Source: Methylobacterium sp. E-065 | GTDB taxonomy: Bacteria > Pseudomonadota > Alphaproteobacteria > Rhizobiales > Beijerinckiaceae | Length of the DNA: 41,937 bases | NCBI RefSeq assembly: GCF_022829605.1 | Contig: NZ_JAKSYD010000125.1 | Coordinates: 1-41,937, forward strand | Reading direction: 5' to 3' | Shown here: piece by piece, positions 24,544 through 31,738 of the stretch | How the letters are laid out: each line of letters begins with the position of its first letter | Position numbering within the stretch: position 1 is the stretch's first letter | Notes under the pieces: model-generated | Told to the model about the DNA's origin: nothing | The model's database searches: none | Seen by the model: only the letters and a program-made list of their open reading frames with translations | Translations under genes and position numbers: made by a program

Positions 24544-26205
24544 ATCTATGACGTTTTTACTTATCGCGAGAGATCGACGAACATCGGGTCTCGTTTTTGG
24601 CCTGATGGTCGCTTTATACAATGAATACCTTCGCTATGAGCGTTTCACGGCGCTTCGAAAGACGATTGCCTAAATCTGATACTCATTTTGAGGAAGGCTC
24701 ACAGTCACAGATTTCGTTGTAATTGAAATTGCGATGTGGGCGCCTGTGTTTATCGGTTGCCATCATACTAGTAGATTGGAATAGTCATGTTCGGGCGGCA
24801 CTTCGCATGAGGAAACACCCATTAGAACTGCCAATTGTATGACGCACGAGGCTGTCGGGGCTTGTGACGATGTTCCGCGAACATCGGCCTGTCAGACCTC
24901 CGCTTTGGCTTGTAGCCCCGTTCAGAGGAATTGCGCTGAAACTTCGATGCCATGCGACTCACCGCCAAGCTAAGGCGGACTGGTTCGGGCTGAATGACAG
25001 ACCGCCCAGATACAACGCGGCCTGGTTGAGACATCATTAGGCAGGCCTTACTCAACCTGTCCTGATCATACTCAAGCTTGGGTCGGCAGTGAGCCCCCAC
25101 CGGTGCCAGTTCGCAACCGGCCGTTCAGTCATTAACGTCCCGCTCTTGGGGATCTGAACCGCTCGACCTTACGAGTGGCGGCACAGCCGCTGGCAATGCT
25201 CACCCGCAGCTTGATCTGCATCGCGGTATCAACTCGGCCTCGAACCAACGAGGTCACTCGGTTGGCCGCTCAATCCCTGATCGTTTTCTATTGCCTCGAA
25301 AAAGGAATGCTTTTCTTAAGCCGTTTCGCCGATTCCACCGCTAAGTTGCGCGAAATCAAGCTGAGGTCGACCGTGGGCCGAGAAGTGACGCCTAAAATGT
25401 AGGAAAGCAGGAAACATAGGTGCGTTACGGTTCTTGAAGATGTTTTGCGAACATCTACCCGCCGGACCGCCATTGGCTTATGGCCCTGCTCAGACTGATT
25501 GCCCTTGGAACGCCGGTCCCGTGCCACCGACTGTCAAGCTTATGCTGGCTGGTTCGGGCTGAATGGCAGACCAACAGATACAAGACGGTCTCGTTGAGAC
25601 GTCATCCGGCGGGCGGTTCTCAACATGTCCTAATCGCACTTAAGCTTGGGTCAGCGGTGCGCCGTCACCGCGGCCTGTTCGCTACCAGCCGTTCGGTCGT
25701 TTTCGCTCCGCTCTTGCTGATCTAAACCCTTCGGCCCTTGAGATTGGTATCACAGTCGCTGGCACAGCCTCCTTGCTACGGTCCGCGTCGCAGGATCAAT
25801 TCGAACTCGATCAGGGGAAGCCACTTGGTTGGCTGCCCAGCCGTGGTTCCTTATTTTCGTCATGAGAAGGAACGGCTTTCCCTATGGCATTTCGCCTATT
25901 TTGCCATCAGGTTGTTCGCGTTCAGCTTGAAGTGAAGTTTCTAAGCGTTTGATAAGTTCAAAACACTGTAGAAGATGATGACGTCATAGGTTTTGACGAA
26001 CTCGTGTACACGTTGGAGTTCTAGCTCCGCGCGCCAAACCGTAGCCTTTGCGCGTGCTTACGTTCAAGAAGTTGTCAATGAAATTGCGGTTTGAAGCCCC
26101 TTACTGTCAAGCTGTGGCTGACCGGTTCGGCTAAGTGGGCGGAACGTTCAGATCCTTGTTGATCTGGCTGAGACGACATTCGAATGGAGAAGAGGTCGGG
26201 TGATC
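24544..26205. other. 1.6-kb gene-poor region, mostly repeat
   Basis: Largely occupied by the 570-bp diverged tandem repeat described separately. Short frames (for example minus 24822-25100) are interrupted in the other copies, so I call no gene. The 24620-24850 part holds the probable promoter of the PolA-palm-like gene. Confidence 0.5.
24856..26185. repeat. Diverged tandem repeat, period about 570 bp, two full copies and one partial
   Basis: Anchor words recur in order: TGGTTCGGGCTGAATG at 24981 and 25550, with GGTTCGG at 26124; CAAGCTTGGGTC near 25074 and 25643; a GATGTT...AACATC dyad at 24868 and 25438. Spacing is 569-573 bp. Homology continues through the TTGGTTGGC...GAAAAAGGAATG / AGAAGGAACGGC region. 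The third copy (about 26085-26185) keeps only the centre. Stops differ between copies in every frame inspected, so it is either decayed coding or structural DNA. Confidence 0.7.
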
Positions 26206-26412
26206 CTACAGCGGACCGACCGTATCTGCAGCGAAGGCCTTTCGAGAACCCAACGGCTTAGGCCGGCCAACAGTGCTGTCTCTCGCGGTTTGCCGCGCCA
26301 TCTCGGAATTGAGTTCAGCGCCAAGAAGCACAATGGCTATCGAGATCCAGATCCAGGACATGAATCTAATTCCGGCCCCGAGCGAACAGAAATCTGAATC
26401 CCCACGTGTCAT
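26206..26412 (-). pseudogene. YihY/BrkB-family membrane protein, C-terminal remnant
   Basis: The 68 codons carry the end of a YihY-type (formerly ribonuclease BN) inner-membrane protein: SLGAGIRFMSWIWISIAIVL, then LGAELNSEMARQTARDSTVG and RPKPLGSRKAFAADTVG. This corresponds to the last helix and tail of a protein normally near 300 residues. All earlier helices are missing, and sequence upstream (26413-26500) is unrelated and AT-rich. It is a 3' fragment left by recombination at the island's integrase end. Confidence 0.65.
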
Positions 26413-26521
26413 GCATAATTATGCAAAAGCGCGACAAAATTAAATTTTATAATTCGCGCTCCGGCGTATAAAGATTGGCCAGAAGAGATGTCGCGATCAT
26501 CTTGGGCTGAGCTAGAAGCTC

Positions 26522-26767
26522 TCAATCGGTATTCTCTTGGCGCTCGATCCATGCCAAGATAGTCGAACGCCTAGCGCACAGGGTGCCGCCAATTTTAAAG
26601 CACGGCAGACCGAGTTTGTCCGCTGCGTGATACACTTTTCGACGGCTGGGCTCTGAGCCGTCACCGAACATGAATAGGGCGATTGCTTCCGCACCGGACA
26701 TGAGGTCGTGGGCGAGAGACAAGCCGGGATCGTTTGCGCCCAGCGGGCGCGCTACCGGAGCGTTCAT
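26522..26767 (-). CDS. Excisionase-like winged-helix DNA-binding protein
   Basis: An 81-residue protein. Residues 25-77 read AEAIALFMFGDGSEPSRRKV, YHAADKLGLPCFKIGGTLCA and RRSTILAWIERQE. This is the MerR-like winged-helix pattern of excisionases and AlpA-type factors: a short helix, the RRKVYH recognition helix, a wing around FKIGGTLCARRS and a final WIE helix. Such proteins direct integrases toward excision and often repress neighbouring promoters. Its place 0.8 kb from the integrase supports the role. The stop codon is 19 bp upstream-strand-wise from no other gene, and the 226-codon partner gene precedes it by 18 bp on the same strand, so the two form one transcription unit. Confidence 0.75.
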   Translation of the reverse strand: MNAPVARPLGANDPGLSLAHDLMSGAEAIALFMFGDGSEPSRRKVYHAADKLGLPCFKIGGTLCARRSTILAWIERQENTD

Positions 26768-26785
26768 TTGAGCACCTTGAAGATG

Positions 26786-27427
26786 TTATACGAGCTGACC
26801 AACAGCCCGAAGGGTTTTCTGAGTAATAGTGGTTACGTCTCGACGGTCTGAAGTAGCCTCTTTGCTGGGAAGACCATACTGAACATTGAGATATATTTGG
26901 TCGGCGTCAGCGGATTTCAATTCTATTGTGGCGGTCTTTTCTGGTTTTCGAAAATTTAATGCCACAGTTATAACCTCATCGAAGCCGCTTGCATCATCTA
27001 ACTCAGTCAAAACTTCATGTTTGAAGTTGAATCCGTTGGTAAAGTGGTGGCCAAGCACATCCATATCGCTGATGGGTGACGCGCAAAATTCGACTATATC
27101 TTCCATCACGGAACCAAAGGTTCGATTTGAGGAAAATACGTCTTTTATGACGCCCTTGAATTTCGGACGTGGTGGCCACACCTGCGCCAATCTCAGATTT
27201 CTGTAATGACCTACGCTGTCTCCAGCCTCGATGGCCGTGTCACTTGCATTTACTCCAATCAGCAAGTTCGCTTTATCCCGGTTATTCATCTGGGCCGCAG
27301 AGAGCCCACGTCCACTTTTAGAGATGTAGCCTCCATCTCTAATCCTTATGCCGATGCCACGGACGGTCATCTCATCCATACCCTCGACGGCCGCGATAGT
27401 CCGAACGAGGTCGTTGAAGAACGCCAT
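26786..27427 (-). CDS. Island-associated protein of unknown function
   Basis: From ATG 27427 (MAFFNDLVRTIAAVEGM; preceded by GCCGGGGA) the product is 213 residues; ATG 27457 would add ten. The first 70 residues look like a small helical DNA-binding domain (DEMTVRGIGIRIRDGGYISK, then SAAQMNNRDKANLLIGVNAS). The rest is mixed alpha/beta with no motif I recognise. I recall similar proteins beside excisionase and integrase genes in other alphaproteobacterial islands, but cannot verify that here. The stop lies 18 bp before the excisionase-like ORF, indicating an operon divergent from the integrase. A regulator of integration or maintenance is a reasonable guess, not a demonstrated role. Confidence 0.55.
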   Translation of the reverse strand: MAFFNDLVRTIAAVEGMDEMTVRGIGIRIRDGGYISKSGRGLSAAQMNNRDKANLLIGVNASDTAIEAGDSVGHYRNLRLAQVWPPRPKFKGVIKDVFSSNRTFGSVMEDIVEFCASPISDMDVLGHHFTNGFNFKHEVLTELDDASGFDEVITVALNFRKPEKTATIELKSADADQIYLNVQYGLPSKEATSDRRDVTTITQKTLRAVGQLV

Positions 27428-27562
27428 TCCCCGGCTCCATGTCCAACCAAAATACATGACCTCATGGACACGTCAAGGCCCATGTCGTATCGTTCTACAT
27501 GGCGTTGGGTTTAGAAGAACTTTACGCCTCCGTTCGCCGGATTCCCTTGCAGGAGCATACAC

Positions 27563-28906
27563 ATGGCGACCCTCAGAAAGCGAACGCTGCCGTCCGGGAA
27601 AGTAGCGTGGCTGGCAGCCTACCTCGACAACAACGGTAAGCGCCGCTTCAAACAATTCGAGCGCAGACGAGAGGCGGACACCTTTTTGACCCGAGTGAAG
27701 GCGGAAGTTGTCGCTGGCACCCATGTGCCGGAGCGCCAGGCGAGCACCGTCGACGATGCCTACGTCCTGCTGATCGCCGCCTTGAAAGCGGACCAAGCTG
27801 CAGGCGCCACGCTGCACAATTATCGTGTGTACTACGGCGGCCACGTAAAGCCCTTTCTCGGCTCCCGGCTGCTCCCGAAACTCCACCCAGCCGATGTTGG
27901 CTTTTGGTTGGAACGACTAAAGGAACAGGGCCGCACCGACGACACCTGCAGGCGTGCCAGGATTGTGCTGGGGGCGATCTTTGATGAGGCAATCCGTCGG
28001 CGCCTCGCCTACACCAACCCAGTCCGATCGCTCCGAAGCCGGCGCAAGACCCGGCGCGCTGTGATCCTTGAGGTTGAAGAGACGGTTCGCATTCCTGAGC
28101 GCGATGCCGTCAGGTCGATGCTCGCCGCGGCTGCCGATACCGAGGCACTATTCTTGATCGCTCGCGAACGAGACGGAAAAGGAACTCGTATCCTCGACGT
28201 GCAGCGGGTCCCGGCCGAACATCCTATTAGGGCAGCGCGTGCCTTCCGCGCGCAGTACCCCGACGTAGAGGTTGAAACCTTCCGTCCCACACCCTGGCTG
28301 CGACCGCTCCTTGCCACGATGGCTTTTGCCGGGCTGCGGATTGGAGAGGCCCGTGGATTGTCATGGACCAACGTCGAGCCCGAGCACCTGCAGGTGCGAG
28401 AGGGCGTTGACCGCTACAACGTGCTAGCCACCGTGAAGACGGCGGCTGCGCTGCGTGGTGTGCCGATCGGTCCCCAACTTGTGACGATCCTGGCAAACTG
28501 GCGTGCGAGGACAGTAGGGGAGGGCGGTCTCGTGTTCGCATCGGAATTGGGGACGCCGATCGGCTATCCGAACATCGTGAACCGACAACTCAGGCCCTTG
28601 CAGGCTACCCTCGGCATCGTGGCGGCCGACGGCTCGCCGCGTTGGACCGCGCACAGCTTTCGGCATTTCGCTGTGTCCCTCTGGATCGACGAGGGAGCTA
28701 AGATTGGGCAGGTCTCGGAATGGGCGGGCCACGAGTCGCCCGAGTTCACCCAGCGAGTCTATGGGCACCTGTTCAAGGCCGGCCGGATGGACCGCCGTGC
28801 CGCCACCGCAGGTGAACTCTCTGTGCTTGGCGCAATCGAACCGGCAACACCAACGCAACACGGTAACGACAACGCGCTGGAAAGTAGCTCATCAGCAACA
28901 GTTTAA
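27563..28906 (+). CDS. Tyrosine-type site-specific integrase
   Basis: A 447-residue phage-type integrase. An N-terminal arm-binding segment (residues 1-50, WLAAYLDNNGKRRFKQF) is followed by a SAM-like core-binding domain (60-150) and the catalytic domain. All catalytic residues are visible: Arg259 (AFAGLRIGEARGL), a Lys near 292, His364 and Arg367 (HSFRHFAVS), His390 (WAGH) and Tyr400 (QRVYGHLF). A 40-residue insertion at about 200-240, before Arg259, is unusual. The gene starts 105 bp after the divergent partner-protein start and ends 8 bp before attR, so it reads toward the junction. It should recombine attL and attR for excision together with the excisionase-like protein. Confidence 0.95.
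   Translation: MATLRKRTLPSGKVAWLAAYLDNNGKRRFKQFERRREADTFLTRVKAEVVAGTHVPERQASTVDDAYVLLIAALKADQAAGATLHNYRVYYGGHVKPFLGSRLLPKLHPADVGFWLERLKEQGRTDDTCRRARIVLGAIFDEAIRRRLAYTNPVRSLRSRRKTRRAVILEVEETVRIPERDAVRSMLAAAADTEALFLIARERDGKGTRILDVQRVPAEHPIRAARAFRAQYPDVEVETFRPTPWLRPLLATMAFAGLRIGEARGLSWTNVEPEHLQVREGVDRYNVLATVKTAAALRGVPIGPQLVTILANWRARTVGEGGLVFASELGTPIGYPNIVNRQLRPLQATLGIVAADGSPRWTAHSFRHFAVSLWIDEGAKIGQVSEWAGHESPEFTQRVYGHLFKAGRMDRRAATAGELSVLGAIEPATPTQHGNDNALESSSSATV
28844..28861 (+). repeat. Phased GCAACAC pair near attR (candidate integrase arm site, right)
   Basis: GCAACAC at 28844-28850 and 28855-28861, 11 bp apart, within the integrase 3' end and 54 bp from attR. The same orientation and spacing class as the left-end pairs suggest the split arms of attP. 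Confidence 0.45.
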
Positions 28907-28914
28907 TCGACCGT

Positions 28915-28968
28915 AGCAGCCGCCTTCTAAGCGGCAGGTCGTAGGTTCGAGCCCTACCGGGGTCGCCA
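28915..28968 (+). repeat. attR: right 54-bp attachment repeat
   Basis: Exact copy of 6322-6375. It lacks the 5' part of the tRNA (no acceptor 5' strand or D-arm), so it is not a functional tRNA. Confidence 0.95.
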
Positions 28969-29131
28969 ACCCTTCGCCCGCCGGATCGATCCTGGCCAGT
29001 GTGCCCGGTCAGGCAAGCGCTGCGACGGCATCGCGAACCCCCTCGAAACCACTGGACCCCGGCATCAGACCCGCCGACATTGCCGGTGCAGAGGCGCGGA
29101 GACGCGCGCCCGCATGGCGGAGGGATCGACA

Positions 29132-29791
29132 ATGGGCAGGCTCGGGATCTGGGGCAGTGCGGCTGTGGCCGTCCTCGCGGCAGGCGGGGGCTGGCTGGCG
29201 GCGCAGGGGACGCGTGAGGCGGCCGCGCACGCGCCGCGCTTTCCGCAACTGACCCTGGAGCAGCTCACGCCTGCGCAACGCCCGGTCGGCGAGAAGATCC
29301 TCAAGGTCTCGAGCGTCGGGCTGGCCGGCCCCTACAACCCGATGATTCGCAGCCCCGAGATGGCGCAGCGGATGTACGACCTGCTCGACTATCTGCGCTG
29401 GCACACCTCCGTGCCGACGCGGCTGAACGAGTTCGCCATCCTGATCCAGGGGCGGCTCTGGCGCTCGCAGGTAGAGTGGTTCGCCCATTATCCGCTGGCC
29501 ATCAAGGCCGGCCTCTCCGAGCAGGTCGCGGCCGACCTCAAGGCGAACAAGCGACCGGAGGGCATGAAGCCGGACGAAGCCGCCGTGTACGATTTCTGCA
29601 TGGAACTCTCCACGCAGCACGCGATCTCGGACGAGACTTTCGCGCGGGCCAAGGCGGTATTGGGCGAGCAGGGCGTGGTCGACCTGACTGCGCTGACCGG
29701 TACCTACGTGACGGTCGCCATGCTTCTGAGCATGGCCGAGGAGGGCGTGCCGCCCGGCAAGGAACCGCCGTTCAAGCCCGGGGAGCGATAG
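29132..29791 (+). CDS. Carboxymuconolactone decarboxylase-family exported protein
   Basis: A 219-residue protein from ATG 29132 (the frame is open to 29114). An N-terminal hydrophobic segment (IWGSAAVAVLAAGGGWLAA) suggests a signal peptide or anchor. The core shows the CMD/AhpD-like helix pair: LNEFAILIQGRLWRSQVEWF, then AHYPLAIKAGLS. It lacks a CxxC redox pair, so peroxiredoxin-partner activity is unlikely. Family members include gamma-carboxymuconolactone decarboxylases, but a periplasmic one of this kind has no defined substrate. It is the first gene right of the island and ends in a hairpin shared with the convergent desulfurase gene. Confidence 0.8.
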   Translation: MGRLGIWGSAAVAVLAAGGGWLAAQGTREAAAHAPRFPQLTLEQLTPAQRPVGEKILKVSSVGLAGPYNPMIRSPEMAQRMYDLLDYLRWHTSVPTRLNEFAILIQGRLWRSQVEWFAHYPLAIKAGLSEQVAADLKANKRPEGMKPDEAAVYDFCMELSTQHAISDETFARAKAVLGEQGVVDLTALTGTYVTVAMLLSMAEEGVPPGKEPPFKPGER

Positions 29792-29818
29792 GCGCGCCGG
29801 CCCCTGGGACCGGCGCGC
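29792..29818. terminator. Bidirectional hairpin between convergent genes
   Basis: Perfect 9-bp stem GCGCGCCGG (29792-29800) / CCGGCGCGC (29810-29818) with loop cccctggga, in the 33-bp gap between the CMD-family stop and the desulfurase stop. There is no T-run, as common in GC-rich genomes. Confidence 0.6.
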
Positions 29819-29824
29819 TTCGGC

Positions 29825-31738
29825 TCAGTGCCGCGGCAGGGTGTGGAGCGCCTTCAGGAAGACGTCCACCTCCGCGCTGGTGTTGTAGAAGGCGAGCGAA
29901 GCCCGCACCGACTGGTCGACGCCGAACCGGCGCAGGGCCGGCAGCGCGCAGTGATGGCCCGAGCGCACCGCGATGCCGTGCGCGTCGAGGTGGTGGGCCA
30001 CCGCCTGGTTCTCCTGCCCCTCGATCACGAAGGACATCACGCTCGCCTTCTCGTGCGCCGTGCCGATCAGGCGCAGGCCCTTCACCTCGGCCAGACCGCC
30101 CTGCGCGTACTCCAGCAAGTCGTGCTCGTAGGCGGCGATCGCCGGCAGGCCGATGCTCTCCAGATAATCCAGCGCCGCGCCGAGGCCGACCGCACCCGCG
30201 ATGTCCGGGGTACCGGCCTCGAACTTCTCCGGGGCGCCCTTGTAGACCGTCCGGGCGAAGGTGACGTCCTCGATCATATGGCCGCCGCCCTGCCAGGGTG
30301 GCATCGCTTCGAGCAGGGCGGTCTTGCCGTAGAGCGCGCCGATCCCCGTCGGCCCGAACACCTTGTGGCCCGAGAAGACCAGGAAATCGGCATCGAGCGC
30401 CTGCACGTCGAGCGGCATGTGCGGCGAGGATTGCGCCGCATCGACCAGCACCGGCACGCCGTAGGCATGGGCCAGCGCGATGATCTCCCGGATCGGGTTC
30501 ACGGTGCCCAGCGCGTTAGCGACATGCGTCACCGAGACGATCTTCGTCCGCCCCGAGAGCAGAGCTGCGTATTGCTCGAAGATGATCTCGCCCCGGTCGT
30601 TGACCGGGATCACCCGGAGCGTCGCCCCGGTGCGCTGCGCCAGCAACTGCCAGGGGACGATATTGGCGTGGTGCTCGATGGTCGAGACGATGATCTCGTC
30701 GCCCGGCCCGATATTAGCCCCGCCGAACGAGGCGGCCACGAGGTTGATCGCCTCCGTGGTCCCGCGCAGGAAGACGATGTCGTCCTTCGTGGGCGCGTTG
30801 ATGAAGCGGCGCACCGCTTCCCGGCCGCCCTCGAACAGGTCCGTCGAGCGCGCCGCCAGGGTGTGGGCGGCCCGGTGGATGTTCGAGTTGTGCCGGCCGT
30901 AAAATTCGCTCGTCGCGTCGATCACGGCCTGGGGCTTGTGGGTGGTGGCGGCGTTGTCGAGCCAGACCAGCGGATGGCCGTTGACGCTCTGGTGCAGGGC
31001 TGGGAAATCCCGGCGGACATGCTCCACGTCGAACGGCGCCGCCACCGGGCTCGATCCCTGCGCCGTCAGCCGCGGCGCGGGGCCGGGATGGCGGGTGGGT
31101 TCCACCCGGGGGCTCGCCGGAGCGCGGCGGGCCGGGGCTCCGAAGTTCAGGAAGTAGTAGTCGCCCACCGGGGCCTCATCCACGCCGGTCTGCGTCGGCG
31201 CGGCCGGGACGAGATGCGGGGCCAGCGCGTGCGCGAAGGCGTTGGCGCGGGGATGGTCCGCGGCGATCTGCCGGTGCAGCTCCGGACCGCCGGGGAAGGA
31301 GAAGTCCGGCAGGACGGAACGCGGGCTCGCCGGGTGGATCGGCGGGATCGCCGCCACATCGGCGAAGGCCGGGCTCGCGGGTGCGAGATTCGGAAGCGTC
31401 GGGCCGGAAAGGCCCGGCACGCCGACCGGCGGCGCCCCGAAGGAGCGCGCGCCCAGGCCCGAGACCTCAGGCTGGAAGCCCGCGGGAAGCCCCCCGGCCG
31501 GAGCCGAGGGGGTTCCCACCGAGGCGCTCGGCAGCTTGGCGCCGCCGAAGCCCTGCGGCAGGCCTTCCAGAGCCTGAGGCGCCTGGGGCCCTGCCGGGAT
31601 CGTGGGGGCGAAGGGCTGGCTCGCGGCCTGCCCCTGGCCGTAGATCTCGCGGGCGAGACGCCCGACGAGATCCGCGTGGGCGAGTTCGCCCACGTTCCCC
31701 GTGGGGATGCCGAGCGCCGGCACCTCAGGCGTAGTCAT
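29825..31738 (-). CDS. Encapsulin cargo cysteine desulfurase (SufS-like with long disordered N-terminus)
   Basis: A 637-residue protein. Residues 1-230 are Pro/Ala/Gly-rich and probably disordered, with repeated GLPQGF (59-64) and GLPAGF (83-88) and an aromatic patch VGDYYFLNFG (191-200). Residues 235-637 form a type II (SufS/CsdA-like) PLP desulfurase: DNAATTHKP, HHANIVPW, PLP lysine Lys459 in FSGHKVFGP, and the persulfide Cys597 in RSGHHCALP. It turns cysteine into alanine plus enzyme-bound sulfur. Long disordered N-termini are how desulfurase cargo is loaded into family 2 encapsulins. The gene's ATG overlaps the shell stop by 14 bp, so the two are translationally coupled. Such compartments are known to store sulfur; that role here is inferred. 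Confidence 0.93.
   Translation of the reverse strand: MTTPEVPALGIPTGNVGELAHADLVGRLAREIYGQGQAASQPFAPTIPAGPQAPQALEGLPQGFGGAKLPSASVGTPSAPAGGLPAGFQPEVSGLGARSFGAPPVGVPGLSGPTLPNLAPASPAFADVAAIPPIHPASPRSVLPDFSFPGGPELHRQIAADHPRANAFAHALAPHLVPAAPTQTGVDEAPVGDYYFLNFGAPARRAPASPRVEPTRHPGPAPRLTAQGSSPVAAPFDVEHVRRDFPALHQSVNGHPLVWLDNAATTHKPQAVIDATSEFYGRHNSNIHRAAHTLAARSTDLFEGGREAVRRFINAPTKDDIVFLRGTTEAINLVAASFGGANIGPGDEIIVSTIEHHANIVPWQLLAQRTGATLRVIPVNDRGEIIFEQYAALLSGRTKIVSVTHVANALGTVNPIREIIALAHAYGVPVLVDAAQSSPHMPLDVQALDADFLVFSGHKVFGPTGIGALYGKTALLEAMPPWQGGGHMIEDVTFARTVYKGAPEKFEAGTPDIAGAVGLGAALDYLESIGLPAIAAYEHDLLEYAQGGLAEVKGLRLIGTAHEKASVMSFVIEGQENQAVAHHLDAHGIAVRSGHHCALPALRRFGVDQSVRASLAFYNTSAEVDVFLKALHTLPRH

Larger units (their letters stand above)
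6322..28968. mobile_element. Integrative genomic island in tRNA-Arg (about 22.6 kb)
   Basis: The element is bounded by the 54-bp direct repeats. A complete tyrosine integrase ends 8 bp before attR, and an excisionase-like gene lies about 0.8 kb inside the integrase start. The interior is less GC-rich than the flanks, especially 22000-24700, and holds several broken genes and an IS remnant. It carries no recognisable conjugation or phage structural genes, so it resembles a decaying integrative island that moves, if at all, with outside help. Cargo includes a SEFIR protein, efflux pump, GGDEF-EAL protein and PolA-palm-like protein. Confidence 0.9.

Noticed and set aside
24822..25100. A 92-codon minus-strand gene inside the first copy of the long repeat
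   Set aside because: The corresponding frame in the second copy contains several stops and no family features; more likely decayed DNA.
24856..26185. A CRISPR array
   Set aside because: Repeat units are about 570 bp and diverged, not short identical repeats with unique spacers; no cas genes are present.
28915..28968. A second tRNA-Arg gene
   Set aside because: Only the 3' part is present; without the acceptor 5' strand and D-arm it is the attR copy.
29132..29791. PcaC (gamma-carboxymuconolactone decarboxylase) linked to catC/pcaD
   Set aside because: It has an N-terminal export signal and lies 11 kb away from the catC cluster, so only the broad CMD family is supported.
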